Shown one piece after another: positions 37,330 to 47,189 of a DNA stretch of 64,000 nucleotides (within the stretch, counting starts at the first letter, position 1; each line of letters opens with the position of its first letter). A program made the position numbers and the translations under genes. Origin of the DNA: Gari tellinella (Eukaryota; Mollusca; Bivalvia; Cardiida; Psammobiidae); assembly GCA_922989275.2 (NCBI GenBank), contig OV277868.1, positions 22,812,291-22,876,290 of the forward strand, read 5' to 3'. The notes under the pieces were generated by a model that ran no database searches, was not told the origin of the DNA, and saw only the letters and a list, made by a program, of their open reading frames with translations.

Positions 37330-38360
37330 TTATTTTTATAATTAATTAATGTTTTATATTTGTGTAATGCACTATAATGTATATGACATGGACAGTCATG
37401 ATTACAATCTCTTATAATTCCTCAAAGAAATAGTGGTGCGCTATTTAAAAGATATTATTGTATATGTATCTATGAAAAATGGTTGTAAATAAAGAGTACA
37501 TGTATATCTATATATGCTATGTCTACAGGTAAATTTCAATTACCGAAACTCGCCGTTGCTATAAAACCATGGAGAAGACACTATTCTTTCTAAATTAACG
37601 CATACTTTCAATATGCTTTAAGTCGCCAACTGTCTTCGAAACTCGAAACAAGCTGTATAAGGTAAATGGATAAATGAGCATACCTTACTATAGTTAATTA
37701 TATCTAATTATGTTATTGTACGTACCAGAAACCGTTTCTCTTAACGCGCATTTTTCTGCGGTACCACAGCCGTATAACATTCCGATATTTCCACATGTCA
37801 ACAAACCATTCGGGAATACGAGAATAACCAACGATAAAATCACCAAGGATACACAGCGTCTCACACCTTTGCACAACACTGATGGGTATACTTTTTGACA
37901 CTTGCGTTTAAAAAACCATACCGCTGACTAATGACCCGTGGCCGCCATACACCACCCACTCTAGTAATTGCATGCTAAAAGAGACTATAAACAAATGACT
38001 CGTGTATGATCATTCATATCAAAGCACTGTTGTTTTTGTATGAGATATACTAACAAAACATAAACATAGTTACGTATACACTCGCCTCCCCACATAGCCA
38101 AGCTGTTTAGGAATTTGCACACACGTGATTCTGGGGCATTCCAGCTTGGTCAACTGCAATTTGGAACCACTGCCATAGCCTAGCATGATTAGGATTGGAC
38201 ATGGGTAAGCGGTATCGAAACAGTTCCGAGAATCGTTTAAATTTGTACCGGATCGTAACCGCTTTAAATAAATAACGGTATTTTATTGATACTCCAGGCG
38301 TTTGGAAAAGCTTTCAATTATCAATGAATCATCATATTTTCAAGGCTATGCATCACGATG
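37330..38360. other. Region without recognised features
   Basis: Short overlapping frames on both strands at 37694-37901 have no recognised relatives. CATGGAGAAGACACTATTCT at 37568 faintly resembles a family A left end. Nothing else supported. Confidence 0.5.
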
Positions 38361-38361
38361 T

Positions 38362-38434
38362 ATGAGAAAGAGGCTGGGAGTAAAGCTTAAAGGAGCCTTC
38401 AATGACACTCTACTTTACTTTCAAACTGCTCGAA
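38362..38434. repeat. Degenerate family E palindrome
   Basis: GAGGCTGGGAGTAAAGCTTA, AAGGAGCCTTCAATGACACT, CTACTTTACTTTCAAACTGC: the AGTAAAGC/GCTTTACT logic remains with most pairing lost. Confidence 0.5.
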
Positions 38435-38662
38435 CTGGCTACCTGTCTTAACTAAAAACAGACTATGGTTTACATAATTAAAACACTTTTTAGTTCAGTA
38501 ATTAAATTTTGTTAGATGCAGTTAAACCATTAACATAATTAAAAAAAATCCTTAATTTAACCAGTCTCTTTTTGAAATTGTTCCGAACATAAGCAGAGCT
38601 CCATGCAGATACAATGTAAGGGAAGTTTTTCAAAAACTGCAATCTTTATTTTTGTGCATTAA

Positions 38663-38905
38663 CTCTTTGAACCCTAGTCCCGCATATTGGCGTCATTTTC
38701 AAACAGTGTACATGTGAAAAGTACACTTGTCCTATGCAAACAGTGAAGACCCAGATCAGAGGGCTCCGAAAGGAGCCCTATGATCAGGGTCTTCACTGTT
38801 TGTCATAATGCCAAAAATGGACAAAAACAACCCTTAAAAGCCAGAAATGGACTAGACTTAAATCTAAACTGGAATTGTCCATTTAAAGTTTCAGGGAGGA
38901 AAGAG
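38663..38905 (+). mobile_element. Family D MITE, complete reference copy
   Basis: 243 bp between TTAA (38659-38662, 38906-38909). CTCTTTGAACCCTAGTCCCG, CATATTGGCGTC, a first CAAACAGTGTACATGTG motif, then the hairpin 38738-38802 (GAAGACCC arms, AGATCAGA, GGGCTCC stem, GAAA loop), CATAATGCCAAAAATGGAC, CAGAAATGGACTAGACTTAA, TTTCAGGGAGGAAAGAG. Confidence 0.9.
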
Positions 38906-38909
38906 TTAA

Positions 38910-39537
38910 ACCCTATCGCGTCACTACTCATTTGACATAAGAATAGTCTCTTCTGTAAGATGAGTAGTCACAATATAGAATTTGGTGCCGAATGAGTGAG
39001 AAAATGTTGATTTTGTTAAGTTTTCTCCTTCGTTATATATTTATCTGGAGCCCTGATAAGTAATTGATAATGGGTTACACAAAACCTATGTTATTCTGCC
39101 CAGTAATAGCCATGTTCTTGTGTCATTTTTGTAAATGTGTATCCTATCACATGGTACGGAAAAGAATAATTAAAATACCGGTATATTTACATTGACATCG
39201 GTATGGTATCCTGACTTTTCATTATTAACGGTGTCAAACCCTAGGCATGATACAGTAAAAGACTGCCAAAAGGTGTAACATTTTATGTGATTTGATTGAT
39301 GGATACACCATTATATGTGATTATCTATACGTCAATCTTCAGCTTTGGACTCAATATACCGGTATTCAAAACATCTCCCTGCTGCAAAAATGGCAATACT
39401 TCGATTTAGTAAATGAAGAACCCAGTGTTTAACATTTTTCTCAATTGGAATGCGCGATAAATGCTCCATTCTTACGAATATGAAGCAAGTAAATGCACGG
39501 TATAATTAACTGTAATACTTGTTAAACCAAACATTTA
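38910..39537. other. Spacer without recognised features
   Basis: A short inverted repeat TCACTACTCAT/ATGAGTAGTCAC (38930-38971) adjoins the D element. The rest is AT-rich with no frame of note. Confidence 0.55.
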
Positions 39538-39906
39538 CATTGCTCCCTCCCTACAACGACCCCCTCAACAACGACTCCCTCCTTACAACGACCCTTGTCG
39601 GTTTCCCCCCAACATGACAATTATGTCCAACCTTTTCATAGCTATAATACCGTCTGCTTAAGTTTGGCATCTGTTGTTTTTCTCCAAGTAACATATAAGT
39701 GGAGATTTTGATAGAATGAATATAATGACGAGTGACAAACAGCTTGAATCCATATCAGACTCCTCGTTACATGGCGTCTGGTCTGGATTTAAGCTGTTTG
39801 CAAATGAAAGCAAAGTCATAAAGTTCCCTCTCTACAACGACTCCCTCCGAACAACACACATAATCTATGTCTCCGATTGGGTGTCGTTGTTGAGAGGGAA
39901 CACTCT
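39538..39906 (+). mobile_element. Family B MITE
   Basis: CATTGCTCCCTCCCTACAAC to GTCGTTGTTGAGAGGGAACA, CTCT. Hairpin 39735-39801 worn (GACTCCTCGTTACATGGCGT). ATACCGTCTGCTTAAG and GGCATCTGTTG occupy the GTCGTCTGC positions. Confidence 0.82.
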
Positions 39907-40139
39907 ACTTGCTTTATATTCCAAAATATAGTTACATAACCTACTCACAAGAATTGCTGTCCATTCAAAGAAGTCTGATGACTCTGACACATTGTCAAAA
40001 TTTCATAGAGGGTGGGTTGAGATATGATGGGATGGTCGGTTCCGGGCATTCGATCCATGTTTTGATCCGCGCATGCTATATTATACATATTTCATTATGA
40101 AAGTTGAAATAGTTTGTGTCAAGACTACTTAGTCCTCAC

Positions 40140-40324
40140 ACTTCTATCTTCTCGTCTGCAGTGAAAGTGTCGTCTGCCTAACTTGTCCTTTTATTGTCTT
40201 TTGATATTTTCACCGAGGCAACCTTAACATGAGTGTCAAACCGTTTGAACCCAGATCAGACGCCGATACCCGGCGTCTAATCTGGATTCAAACTGTTTGC
40301 AAATGTCAGTCAATCCGAACTGAG
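40140..40324 (+). mobile_element. Family C-like MITE, worn
   Basis: TCTTCTCGTCTGCAGTG and GTGTCGTCTGCCTAAC, then hairpin 40238-40301 (GAACCCAGATCAGACGCC, ATACCCGGCGTCTAATCT), then GTCAATCCGAACTGAG before TTAA. Confidence 0.68.
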
Positions 40325-40329
40325 TTAAA

Positions 40330-40551
40330 TGCCTGAATAGTTGCACATATATAAGGATGAAACGAACCGAGACTAGATGAATGAGCCCCGCCCTAGCAAC
40401 GCCCTGGTAACGCCCTGGTAACACTCTGTTGAGTAACATCATAAACCGATTAATGGTCATATAGTTGCCTGCATTACACAATTTGCATTTGCTTTTATTT
40501 CTCAAATTTAAGTTTAAAGTAAATTGTCTAAAACAATATCGTAATAATTAC
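40330..40551. other. Spacer with a GCCCTGGTAAC duplication
   Basis: CGCCCTAGCAACGCCCTGGT, AACGCCCTGGTAAC is a short direct repeat at about 40389-40425. No gene seen. Confidence 0.5.
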
Positions 40552-40623
40552 CAAACAGTTTGGTTCCTGACCCGCCATAGAAATTCTCGGTGTCTTAGTG
40601 ATTAGGAGTCAAACTGTTTGCAA
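40552..40623. repeat. Degenerate stand-alone hairpin
   Basis: CAAACAGTTTGGTTCCTGAC, CTCGGTGTCTTAGTGATTAG, GAGTCAAACTGTTTG. Outer arms good, octamers lost. Confidence 0.6.
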
Positions 40624-40626
40624 ATA

Positions 40627-40700
40627 CAGTTGAACCCCTCTAAACTTGAATGACCCTCTTAATACCGGATTCTCTCTAAACCGGACAACTATTTTGGTCC
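40627..40700 (+). mobile_element. Single TIR of a pogo-like or family I-like element
   Basis: CAGTTGAACCCCTCTAAACT, ACCCTCTTAATACCGGATTC and TCTCTCTAAACCGGACAACT follow a TA. Only one end is visible. The CTCTAAACCGGAC wording is typical of pogo-class ends as I recall them. Confidence 0.4.
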
Positions 40701-41009
40701 CGTTTTCAACTCTTCTTTATTTTACCCCAGTACACCATCAATACGCATTTTTACGCCTTTTAATTAATTATTCATACACTGAACAAAACATTTATGAATT
40801 TGTATCATCAGAAATAATTTCTATATTCTAGTAGATGATAGCTTAAGGACTGTCGCGTCAGTTTCAATTTTTTCGGTCAAAAGGAGGCAACTAATGCAAA
40901 TTTTTGATGAGTTGTCTCCCTTTGACGAATTCTCTAATATAAAGTGATATATACTAATAATGCTTGAATAGTGATTTGTTGTTGATAATTGAACAGTTTA
41001 CAGTTTTTT

Positions 41010-41158
41010 CATGCGTGTTTGGGGAACAAAACTATTTTCCGATGTATCAGGGAAGACTATCGAACTGTTGCCCGAGGCCGATAGGCTGAGGGCAACAGTT
41101 CTAAATGTCTTCCCTGATAACGAGGGACAATAGTTTTGACTGTTCCCTAACACACATG
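41010..41158. mobile_element. Family M inverted repeat
   Basis: CATGCGTGTTTGGGGAACAA, AACTATTTTCCGATGTATCA, GGGAAGACTATCGAACTGTT, GCCC mirrored by GGGCAACAGTTCTAAATGTC, TTCCCTGATAACGAGGGACA, ATAGTTTTGACTGTTCCCTA, ACACACATG. Arms about 68 bp, loop near GAGGCCGATAGGCTGA. The only copy here; the arms hold few mismatches. Confidence 0.75.
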
Positions 41159-41248
41159 AAATAACCGTTTCATTACGTAAAAATCTATATAACTAGATTT
41201 TCCAAAATAGTTAATCTAAGCAACAATACAAATGAAATAAAAATATTT

Positions 41249-41387
41249 CAGACGTCGCGTCAAGCTGGATTCAAGCTGTTTGCAAATGTAAGCCAAGTCT
41301 TAATTTTCTTTCACTAAAACAACTCCATCCGAACAACACACACAATGTTTGTTTCCCATTGAGTGTTTTTGAAGGGAGGGAACAATC
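41249..41387 (+). mobile_element. Family B right half
   Basis: GACGTCGCGTCAAGCTGGAT, TCAAGCTGTTTGCAAATG, AACTCCATCCGAACAACACA, TTTCCCATTGAGTG, GAGGGAACAATCTA. It begins inside the hairpin, with the left half gone. Confidence 0.68.
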
Positions 41388-41599
41388 TATAATTTTTTCA
41401 CGTTGCGTTGATATGGATGCCTGTATAAATTGTGTTTCTCCATGTTTAAAGTATTGGACAATAACGACATAATACGGAACAGTACCTATCACCCCTAAAA
41501 CGAAAAGTAAATTAGGTAATCTTTGCCAAAGGTTAGCCCCGCCCTGCCAGATGAAAACAATCAGTCTATAGCATGATATAGATCAAAGAGCAGCTTTAA

Positions 41600-41838
41600 C
41601 TCTTTCAACACCACAAACCTGTTTAAAATATACTCAATACATTTGCAAAAACTTTAGACCAAGATCAAAGGGCTCCTGTAGGAGCCCTTTGATCTTGGTC
41701 TGCACTGTTTGCTATATGTAATTTAGACCAGTATTTATTTAACTAAAAAGAATTCCAGGTAGACTGGTTCATTTTTTTATAAAAAAGGATGCACGATGTA
41801 ACCAAGTAACCCGCAAGAGTTACTTAGGGTTGAAAGAG
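41600..41838 (-). mobile_element. Family K MITE, complete reference copy
   Basis: 239 bp between TTAA (41596-41599, 41839-41842). CTCTTTCAACACCACAAACC, hairpin 41643-41711 (TAGACCAAGATCAAAGGGCT, CCTGTAGGAGCC, CTTTGATCTTGGTCTGCACT), GAATTCCAGGTAGACTGGTT, ACCCGCAAGAGTTACTTAGG, GTTGAAAGAG. The octamer is AGATCAAA paired with TTTGATCT, a compensated change. Confidence 0.88.
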
Positions 41839-41893
41839 TTAAAGAAATCAACCATCTGGAAAGTGGGTCAAAGTGTTTTTTCGTAGACAAGTA

Positions 41894-42079
41894 CAGTCTA
41901 AACTCGATAATTCGAAATCGCGTTAGCTCGAACAAACCCATATTTTCAAAGTTAAAACGTGGCTGAGCCACGTTTTAAATTTGAAAAAAGGGTATGTTCG
42001 ACTTAAGAGAGGTCGCTTTATCGAAATTCATTTAATGATCGATCGATTAAAGCGAGTTCGAAGTATCGAGATTCGACTG
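41894..42079 (+). mobile_element. Family I MITE
   Basis: CAGTCTAAACTCGATAATTC, GAAATCGCGTTAGCTCGAAC, palindrome AAGTTAAAACGTGGCTGAGC, CACGTTTTAAATTTGAAAAA, GGGTATGTTCGACTTAAG, then AAGTATCGAGATTCGACTG. TA at the left, TG at the right. An extra GATCGATCGATT lies near 42038. Confidence 0.8.
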
Positions 42080-42083
42080 TGTA

Positions 42084-42293
42084 ACATAAATAACCTACGC
42101 CTTTTTACGCCTCTTATTTATTTCTCCACTGAAAAAAAAGTTCCAGTTTATACAGCCAAGAATATGTAGATGGTAGCTTAAAGCAGGCTGAAAGTAAAGC
42201 AGAATGTGCCTTAATGCACATTCTGCTTTACTTTCAACCTGCTTTAAGTGATCACCTGTTTTCAAAGCTAGAAATAGGCTTAGAGGTAATGGG
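42084..42293 (-). mobile_element. Family E MITE
   Basis: CGCCTTTTTACGCCTCTTAT, TTATTTCTCCACTGAAAA, AGTTCC (the reversed GGAACTATTTTC block), palindrome 42178-42248 with AATGTGCCTTAATGCACATT, then GATCACCTGTTTTCAAAGC and GAGGTAATGGG before TTAA (42294-42297). The stem exchange C/G to T/A is compensated on both arms. Confidence 0.82.
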
Positions 42294-42433
42294 TTAATAA
42301 ACATTTCGGGAAAAAAATGAAATAATATTTATCTAAAATAGTCAAGGGTTGTTTAACTTCACGAGTGTTTTAGCTTTAAGTACGGTAACCATTCTGCCAA
42401 TTGTCGCCGGCAATAAACTTCACAATTGATCCA

Positions 42434-43078
42434 TAGTGCCCCCTCCTCAAAACTGTCGCTGTGCCAAAACAAGACATTGCGTCCATCTTTTTCACTGCTG
42501 TAATATCGTCTGCTGTAATGTCGTCTGCTGTTTTTCTGAATGTCACATATTGGACATTTTGACAGAAAATCCATGAGTTTATAAAAACAATAATATACCA
42601 AGTTATAGTCTACTTTCAGTCCGAATGACAGCTCAGCCGACTGTAAATTTACTCATTGAGCCATCTTGCCAACACTATCGAGCAATGCTAACATATGACG
42701 CAATCAAATGTATCCGCATTACCGGCTTAGACCCTTCACAAGTTAAGGTAATAAAACTGCTCTTTTCTAATATTTCGACCTATTTTCAAAGAATATCATG
42801 TTGAAAAAGGCCCAGAGAGGTCGAAATATTAGAAAAAGCAGTTTTATATATCCATATTTTAATTCTCTATATCTGGAATATTGTTTCATTTATTGAGAAT
42901 AAAACCTCATAATGACTAGTAACAAACCGCTTAAATCCAGATCAATCGCCGCGTTACGCGGCGTCTGATCTGCATTTAAACTGTTTGCAAACATTAGCCA
43001 TGTCCACTCCCTATAACAATTCCCTCCGAACAAAACGCACAATCTTTGTACCCAATTGGGTATGGTGTAGAGAATGAT
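42434..43078 (+). mobile_element. Family B MITE split by an unrelated 315-bp insert
   Basis: Left half 42434-42580 (ATAGTGCCCCCTCCTCAAAA, ATATCGTCTGCTGTAATGTC, GTCTGCTG, GACATTTTGACAGAAAATCC). Right half from about 42896 (CTCATAATGACTAGTAACAA, hairpin 42920-42989, CCCTCCGAACAAAACGCACA, GGTGTAGAGAATG). The material between includes the family N inverted repeat. Confidence 0.68.
42747..42850. repeat. Family N inverted repeat
   Basis: GTAATAAAACTGCTCTTTTC, TAATATTTCGACCT mirrored by AGAGGTCGAAATATTAGAAA, AAGCAGTTTTATAT. Arms about 33 bp, spacer about 35. Only copy in the window. Confidence 0.7.
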
Positions 43079-43175
43079 TTCTATTTTTGCCAATTATATC
43101 AACAATATGAACCCAAATGATACCTTTAACCGTCCTGAAAAACGTGGTACATGAGAATCGTACACTTACAGTATA

Positions 43176-43240
43176 CAAACAATGCAGACCCTCATCAGCT
43201 GACTCCTTAAGGAGTCTGATCAATATCTGAACTGTTTTTA
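43176..43240. repeat. Degenerate family D/K hairpin
   Basis: ACAAACAATGCAGACCCTCA, TCAGCTGACTCCTTAAGGAG, TCTGATCAATATCTGAACTG, TTTTT. Left flank TACACTTACAGTAT recalls the family D left flank. Confidence 0.6.
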
Positions 43241-43252
43241 ATATTGGAACTA

Positions 43253-43612
43253 CAGCGTTCCCTCTCAACAGCGACATCCAATGGAAGACAAACATCGTTT
43301 GCGTTGTTCGGCGGGAGTCGTTATAGAGAGTAAAATTGGCTTACATTTGCAAACAGATTGAATCAAGATCAGACGCCGCGTCACGCGGCGTCTGATCTGG
43401 ATTCAAGCTGTTTATCACTCGTTATTAAGTTGTTGTTTTTGTCAAAATGTCCATTATATTACTTTGTTAAAAATAGCAGAAGACAGATTTAAGCAGACGG
43501 TATTGCAGTCATGAAAAGATTGGTCATTACTGTATTGTTTGGAAGACAGCGACAAGGATCGTTGTAAGGAGGGAGTCGTTGTTTGGAGGGCCGTTGTATA
43601 GAGGGAACACTG
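43253..43612 (-). mobile_element. Family B MITE, complete, reverse orientation
   Basis: 360 bp with TA on both sides. CAGCGTTCCCTCTCAACAGC, ACATCCAATGGAAGAC, GGGAGTCGTTATAGAG, hairpin 43349-43413 (perfect GCCGCGTCACGCGGC core), ATCACTCGTTATTAAG, GTAAGGAGGGAGTCGTTGTT, GTATAGAGGGAACACTG. Confidence 0.88.
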
Positions 43613-43633
43613 TATTTGCCAATTAGATAAACT

Positions 43634-44133
43634 CATTGAGCCCTAGTGTTACCATCACGCGTCTTTTACAAACAGTGTACACGTGAAGAGTATACTTGTC
43701 GTATGCAAACAGTATATATATTAAATTAAATTGAGCATCGCCATCGAATTGCTATCGAATTGCCATCGAATCGGACACTTCAAAAAACAAATCCAACTCT
43801 TGAATATTTTTACGCGAATTTTCCGAAGCGGTTGTAACAAAAATGGAATCGAAAAGATTAAGGGAGGCATATTTGCGAACATTTGTGAGATACGCCATTC
43901 AAGAAAACCTACCCGAGGGTAAAGTTACAATTTTGAAACGTAAGCGAATTGCCATCGAATCGCAAGCGAATTACCATCGAATTGCAAGCGATTCGCAAAA
44001 ATTGTTAATTTAATAAGGTTCAGTACTGTACCCACAACAGAGGGATTCTTTAGGAGTAACCTGTTCAGTGTCTGCAATTGTGTCATTATGTAAAACATTG
44101 TCATAGCCAATCCTAAAATAGTCAATCAACATT
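43634..44133 (+). mobile_element. Family D MITE interrupted by family J
   Basis: Left: GAGCCCTAGTGTTACCATCA, CAAACAGTGTACACGTGAAG, TATACTTGTCGTATGC, CAAACAG. Right after J: CCCACAACAGAGGGATTCTT, TAGGAGTAACCTGTTCAGTG, GTGTCATTATG, AATCCTAAAATAGTC. J sits in the left arm of the D hairpin at a TA. Confidence 0.7.
43713..44028 (+). mobile_element. Family J element, copy 2
   Basis: Matches 10017-10317 over nearly the whole length. Right TIR is intact (TTAATAAGGTTCAGTACTG before TA); the left TIR is reduced to TATATATTAAATTAAATTG. The internal frame opens MESKRLREAYLRTFVRYAIQ, close to copy 1, and iterated ATCGAATTGC motifs lie at both ends. Confidence 0.78.
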
Positions 44134-44137
44134 TTAA

Positions 44138-44376
44138 CCCATTCATTATCAAATTTATCGTGACGTTTTAACCCCTTCACCGCCATATTGTCGTCTGCTT
44201 CAATATTGTTGTCTGCAATATCGTTTCAAAGTTAGATTTAAGGCAGTATAACTGACGCAATTTCAAAACAAGTTGCAAACAGTTTTGGTGCTGATCAGAC
44301 GTCGCGTCACGCGGCTTCTGATCAGGATCAAAACTGTTTGGAAATGCACTTTATCACGCCACTGAGAGTGAAAGGG
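44138..44376 (+). mobile_element. Family C MITE
   Basis: 239 bp; TTAA left (44134-44137), TTGA right. CCCATTCATTATCAAATTTA, CATATTGTCGTCTGCTTC, TTGTTGTCTGCAATATCGTT, hairpin 44276-44341 with a TTTTGGTGCTGATCAGACG left arm, GCCACTGAGAGTGAAAGGG. Confidence 0.85.
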
Positions 44377-44411
44377 TTGAGGAAGATTCTAAAAAGGCCG
44401 GACAGTATTAA

Positions 44412-44616
44412 CCCTTTGCCTGCTGGTCACGACTTTATTGATTTTTTCAAACAGTTTAGATCCAGATCAGACGCCGCGTAACGCGGCGTCTGATCTGGAT
44501 CCAAACTTTTTGACACTCGTCTTTAGGTTTACTTACTTAAAAAATGTATAAATCTAAATTTAACAAACTTTGCAGACAACAATTTCAAAGCAGACGACAT
44601 CACCGCAGGATAAGGG
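44412..44616 (-). mobile_element. Family C3 MITE, complete
   Basis: 205 bp between TTAA (44408-44411, 44617-44620). CCCTTTGCCTGCTGGTCACG, perfect hairpin 44447-44510 with GATCCAGATCAGACGCCGCG, AGACAACAATTTCAAAGCAG, ACGACATCACCGCAGGATAA, GGG. Confidence 0.88.
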
Positions 44617-44831
44617 TTAAAAAGCGAACGGTAAAATATAGCCATGAAAAGGTTCAATCAAACAGACTGAAAATGAAGTGCACAAAGCAACCGATTTTAA
44701 ACGATATAGCCTACCCAATTGTTGTAAGGGCGTTCCTCACCCACTTTTGTTTACACGCTACGATTGGAAACACGCAAAATAATGACAAATAGCACTCACT
44801 TACTCATCCCTTGATTTATTGTCTCGTCGTA

Positions 44832-45064
44832 GGGGGGACCAGTTTCATGAAAATTCGTACGACAAATTGTGTCGTAAGTCAGATTATAAAAGTCTCAATT
44901 TTCATTTATTTATCCATCTAGTCCTCTCTTATGGCATCTTTTTCAAGACGATTCCAACGAGATGTCACAAGACAGGATTAGATGGAGAAATCAGAAATTT
45001 AATGTATTTTAAAGTTTTGACTTACGACAACATTTGTCGTACGAAGTTTTATGAAACGGGCCCC
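44832..45064. mobile_element. Family F fold-back element
   Basis: GGGACCAGTTTCATGAAAAT, CGTACGACAAATTGTGTCGT, AAGTCAGATTATAAAAGTCT mirrored by GTTTTGACTTACGACAACAT, TTGTCGTACGAAGTTTTATG, AAACGGGCCCC. Centre TCAAGACGATTCCAACGAGA, TGTCACAAGACAGGATTAGA. CGTACGACAA...TTGTCGTA is an inner palindrome in each arm, as in family G. Confidence 0.82.
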
Positions 45065-45065
45065 T

Positions 45066-45600
45066 GACGCCTAAAAGAAGCTATCCATTGTCTACAATGT
45101 TGTCTATCTGCAGCAATTATATTGTTCATATAAACATATTGTTAGTGTTAATTCTTGGTATTTACCCTTAATAAATCATCTAGTCAGTATCAGTTTTTAA
45201 ACACTTCGATTTAATACGAGCGTAGCATTACTCTGCATTTTCTTGTATTTGGATTCATTTGCAAAATACTTGTGTTACCCGCCATGGCGCAATCTATCGC
45301 GTGACGTCATGACCGTTGTTTTAAGGAATTGCGGGAAACCCACGTCTTGTTTATGTCACATGGCTTTATAAATCATATAAATAGACATGAAGCCGAAAGT
45401 AGAATTAAAATTGAACTGAAAGAGATATGAACTTGATTAGAATTGAAACGATATAAAATTAAAAAAGACAGTTTTGGGTCATCTATAGTATTATCTGAAA
45501 ATGATAAAATCATAACAGATCAGACATAATTTTAATATTTTTAATGACTTTTTTTGTGTTATAAATGTGACAAAAGTCATTTGCTGTGACTGCAATTAGT
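45066..45600. other. AT-rich region without recognised features
   Basis: A CGCCATGGCGCAATCTATCG, CGTGACGTCATGACC stretch at about 45280-45315 is the only GC-rich part. No gene seen. Confidence 0.5.
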
Positions 45601-45601
45601 A

Positions 45602-45847
45602 CAGTGGAGAATCTATTATTCTTTCCCGTTTAAACGCAAACGTTCGCAAACGCAAAGCGCTAAAACGTAGAAAAGAACAACTTTTGGACAATTTTGATAT
45701 TTCATGTTTATCTTGGTGGCAAACAGTTTGGAGCCTGATCAGACGCCGGGTTACCCGGCGTCTGATCTGGCTCCAAACTATTTGCACTGCAAATAATAGT
45801 TTTAGCGTAAACGCGTTTATTGGGAAAGAATAACAGATTCTCCACTG
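45602..45847 (+). mobile_element. Family A MITE, complete
   Basis: 246 bp with TA on both sides. Left end GAATCTATTATTC, and ACGTTCGCAAACGC in the left half. Confidence 0.92.
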
Positions 45848-45849
45848 TA

Positions 45850-46290
45850 GATCATTCGACAACCATTTCCATTTCCAAGCTGTTTCACATAATGAAATCA
45901 ATAAGATCACATCTAAACTATATATTTAAAAAAAAAACTATTTGAGTTGACAACATTTCGGCCAAACATCTAAGTCCTGCAGTCTCTGATCTAATCAATC
46001 ACACTTCTAAAACCAGTGTCTATCCGTCAAAATTTAAAAAGGTACATTACTTACAAAACAAGGAAAGCTTAACATTTTTAACTCTTTTATTTTATCTAAT
46101 TTAATCACTGTTCCGATGCATGGCAATTCTGCAGCCAAGCTGTCACAAATAAAATGGAAATAATCCAGGAGAGGGTACTTATATTCATATATGATGATTT
46201 TGTCCTCTCCCGGACCTTTCAGTAGCTAAACAATAAATGTTTTGCATATATGTCGTTTGAAGTTAATGACTCGGGAAGTTTGTATGATAT
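45850..46290. other. AT-rich spacer
   Basis: Small inverted pair CAGGAGAGGGTAC and GTCCTCTCCCGG (46165-46212). Nothing else recognised. Confidence 0.5.
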
Positions 46291-46558
46291 AACAAGGCCA
46301 GTCAGTCTCCATTATATTTACAAGACTTAATTAGTTTCAAAAATGCTTACTATAATTTCAGGAAAGACAACCTAGCCAATGGACCAAGAGTCAATGACAC
46401 TAGGTTCGGTTTAAGATCATTCAGATATGAAGCTGTCCGGACATGGAACAGTCTCCCTAACAAAACAGAACCACAGATTCTTAGTCACAATTTTGGAGAC
46501 TGTAGCATGCTTGTAATGAAGACCTGTGCAAATGTTCGCTATGCTCTATATAGTTTTT
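46291..46558 (+). mobile_element. C-terminal fragment of a CR1/Jockey-type LINE
   Basis: An open frame reads PLYLQDLISFKNAYYNFRKD, then NGPRVNDTRFGLRSFRYEAV, RTWNSLP, and ends with TAA at 46556-46558. The phrase (G)L-R-S-F-x-Y-x-A-x-x-x-W-N-S-L-P is the hallmark of the extreme C-terminus of CR1/Jockey-group reverse transcriptases. A family D copy starts at the TTAA overlapping its stop. Confidence 0.7.
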
Positions 46559-46560
46559 AA

Positions 46561-46803
46561 CTCTTTGAACCCTAGTCCCGCATATAGGCGTGCTTTTCAA
46601 ACAGTGTACATGTGAATAGTACACATGTCCTATGCAAACAGTGAAGACCCAGATCAGAGGGCTCCGAAAGGAGCCCTCTGATCAGGGTCTTCACTGTTTG
46701 TCATAATGCCAAACATTGACAAAAACAACCCTTAAAAGTCAGAAATGGACTAGACTTAAATGGAAACTGGAATTGTCCATTTAAAGTTTCAGGGAGGAAA
46801 GAG
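46561..46803 (+). mobile_element. Family D MITE, complete
   Basis: 243 bp between TTAA (46557-46560, 46804-46807), almost identical to 38663-38905. Hairpin 46637-46701 with a perfect GGGCTCCGAAAGGAGCCC centre. Confidence 0.92.
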
Positions 46804-46947
46804 TTAATGTGTTTGACTCTGTTTAACCTTCTAATCCATGAGTATCTATTTAGGACCCCACCCTTCACAAAGTTGAATAACCTTTTTCATTTTCTTAAAA
46901 TATAAGATTATGTGTAATAAAGCGTAGTCCTTATTAAGACGATTTAA

Positions 46948-47188
46948 CCCTTTTCCCCTTAGAAGCGCATTTAAGCGCATTTGATTGATTCCTCCAATGC
47001 AGAAAATAGTTCCAACGTACAATCATAAACAGGCACCAAAAGAAATAGTTTCTATAATCTAGCAGATGGTAGCTTAGAGCAGGCTGAAAGTAAAGCAGAA
47101 TGCCCCATAAGGCGCATTCTACTTTACTTTCAACCTGCTTTAAGTGGTCACTTATCTTCGAAACTTGAAACAGGCTATTGGGTAAAGG
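46948..47188 (-). mobile_element. Family E MITE
   Basis: 241 bp; TTAA left (46944-46947), TTAG right. CCCTTTTCCCCTTAGAAGCG, GATTGATTCCTCCAATGCAG, palindrome 47071-47142 (AATGCCCCATAAGGCGCATT), TATTGGGTAAAGGG. Confidence 0.85.
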
Positions 47189-47189
47189 G

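Noticed and set aside
37694..37901. Overlapping 61-62 residue frames on both strands
   Set aside because: Three chance frames over the same bases, none with recognisable features.
44544..44792. 82-residue frame with basic residues
   Set aside because: It starts in the family C3 right half and continues into AT-rich spacer; no relatives recognised.
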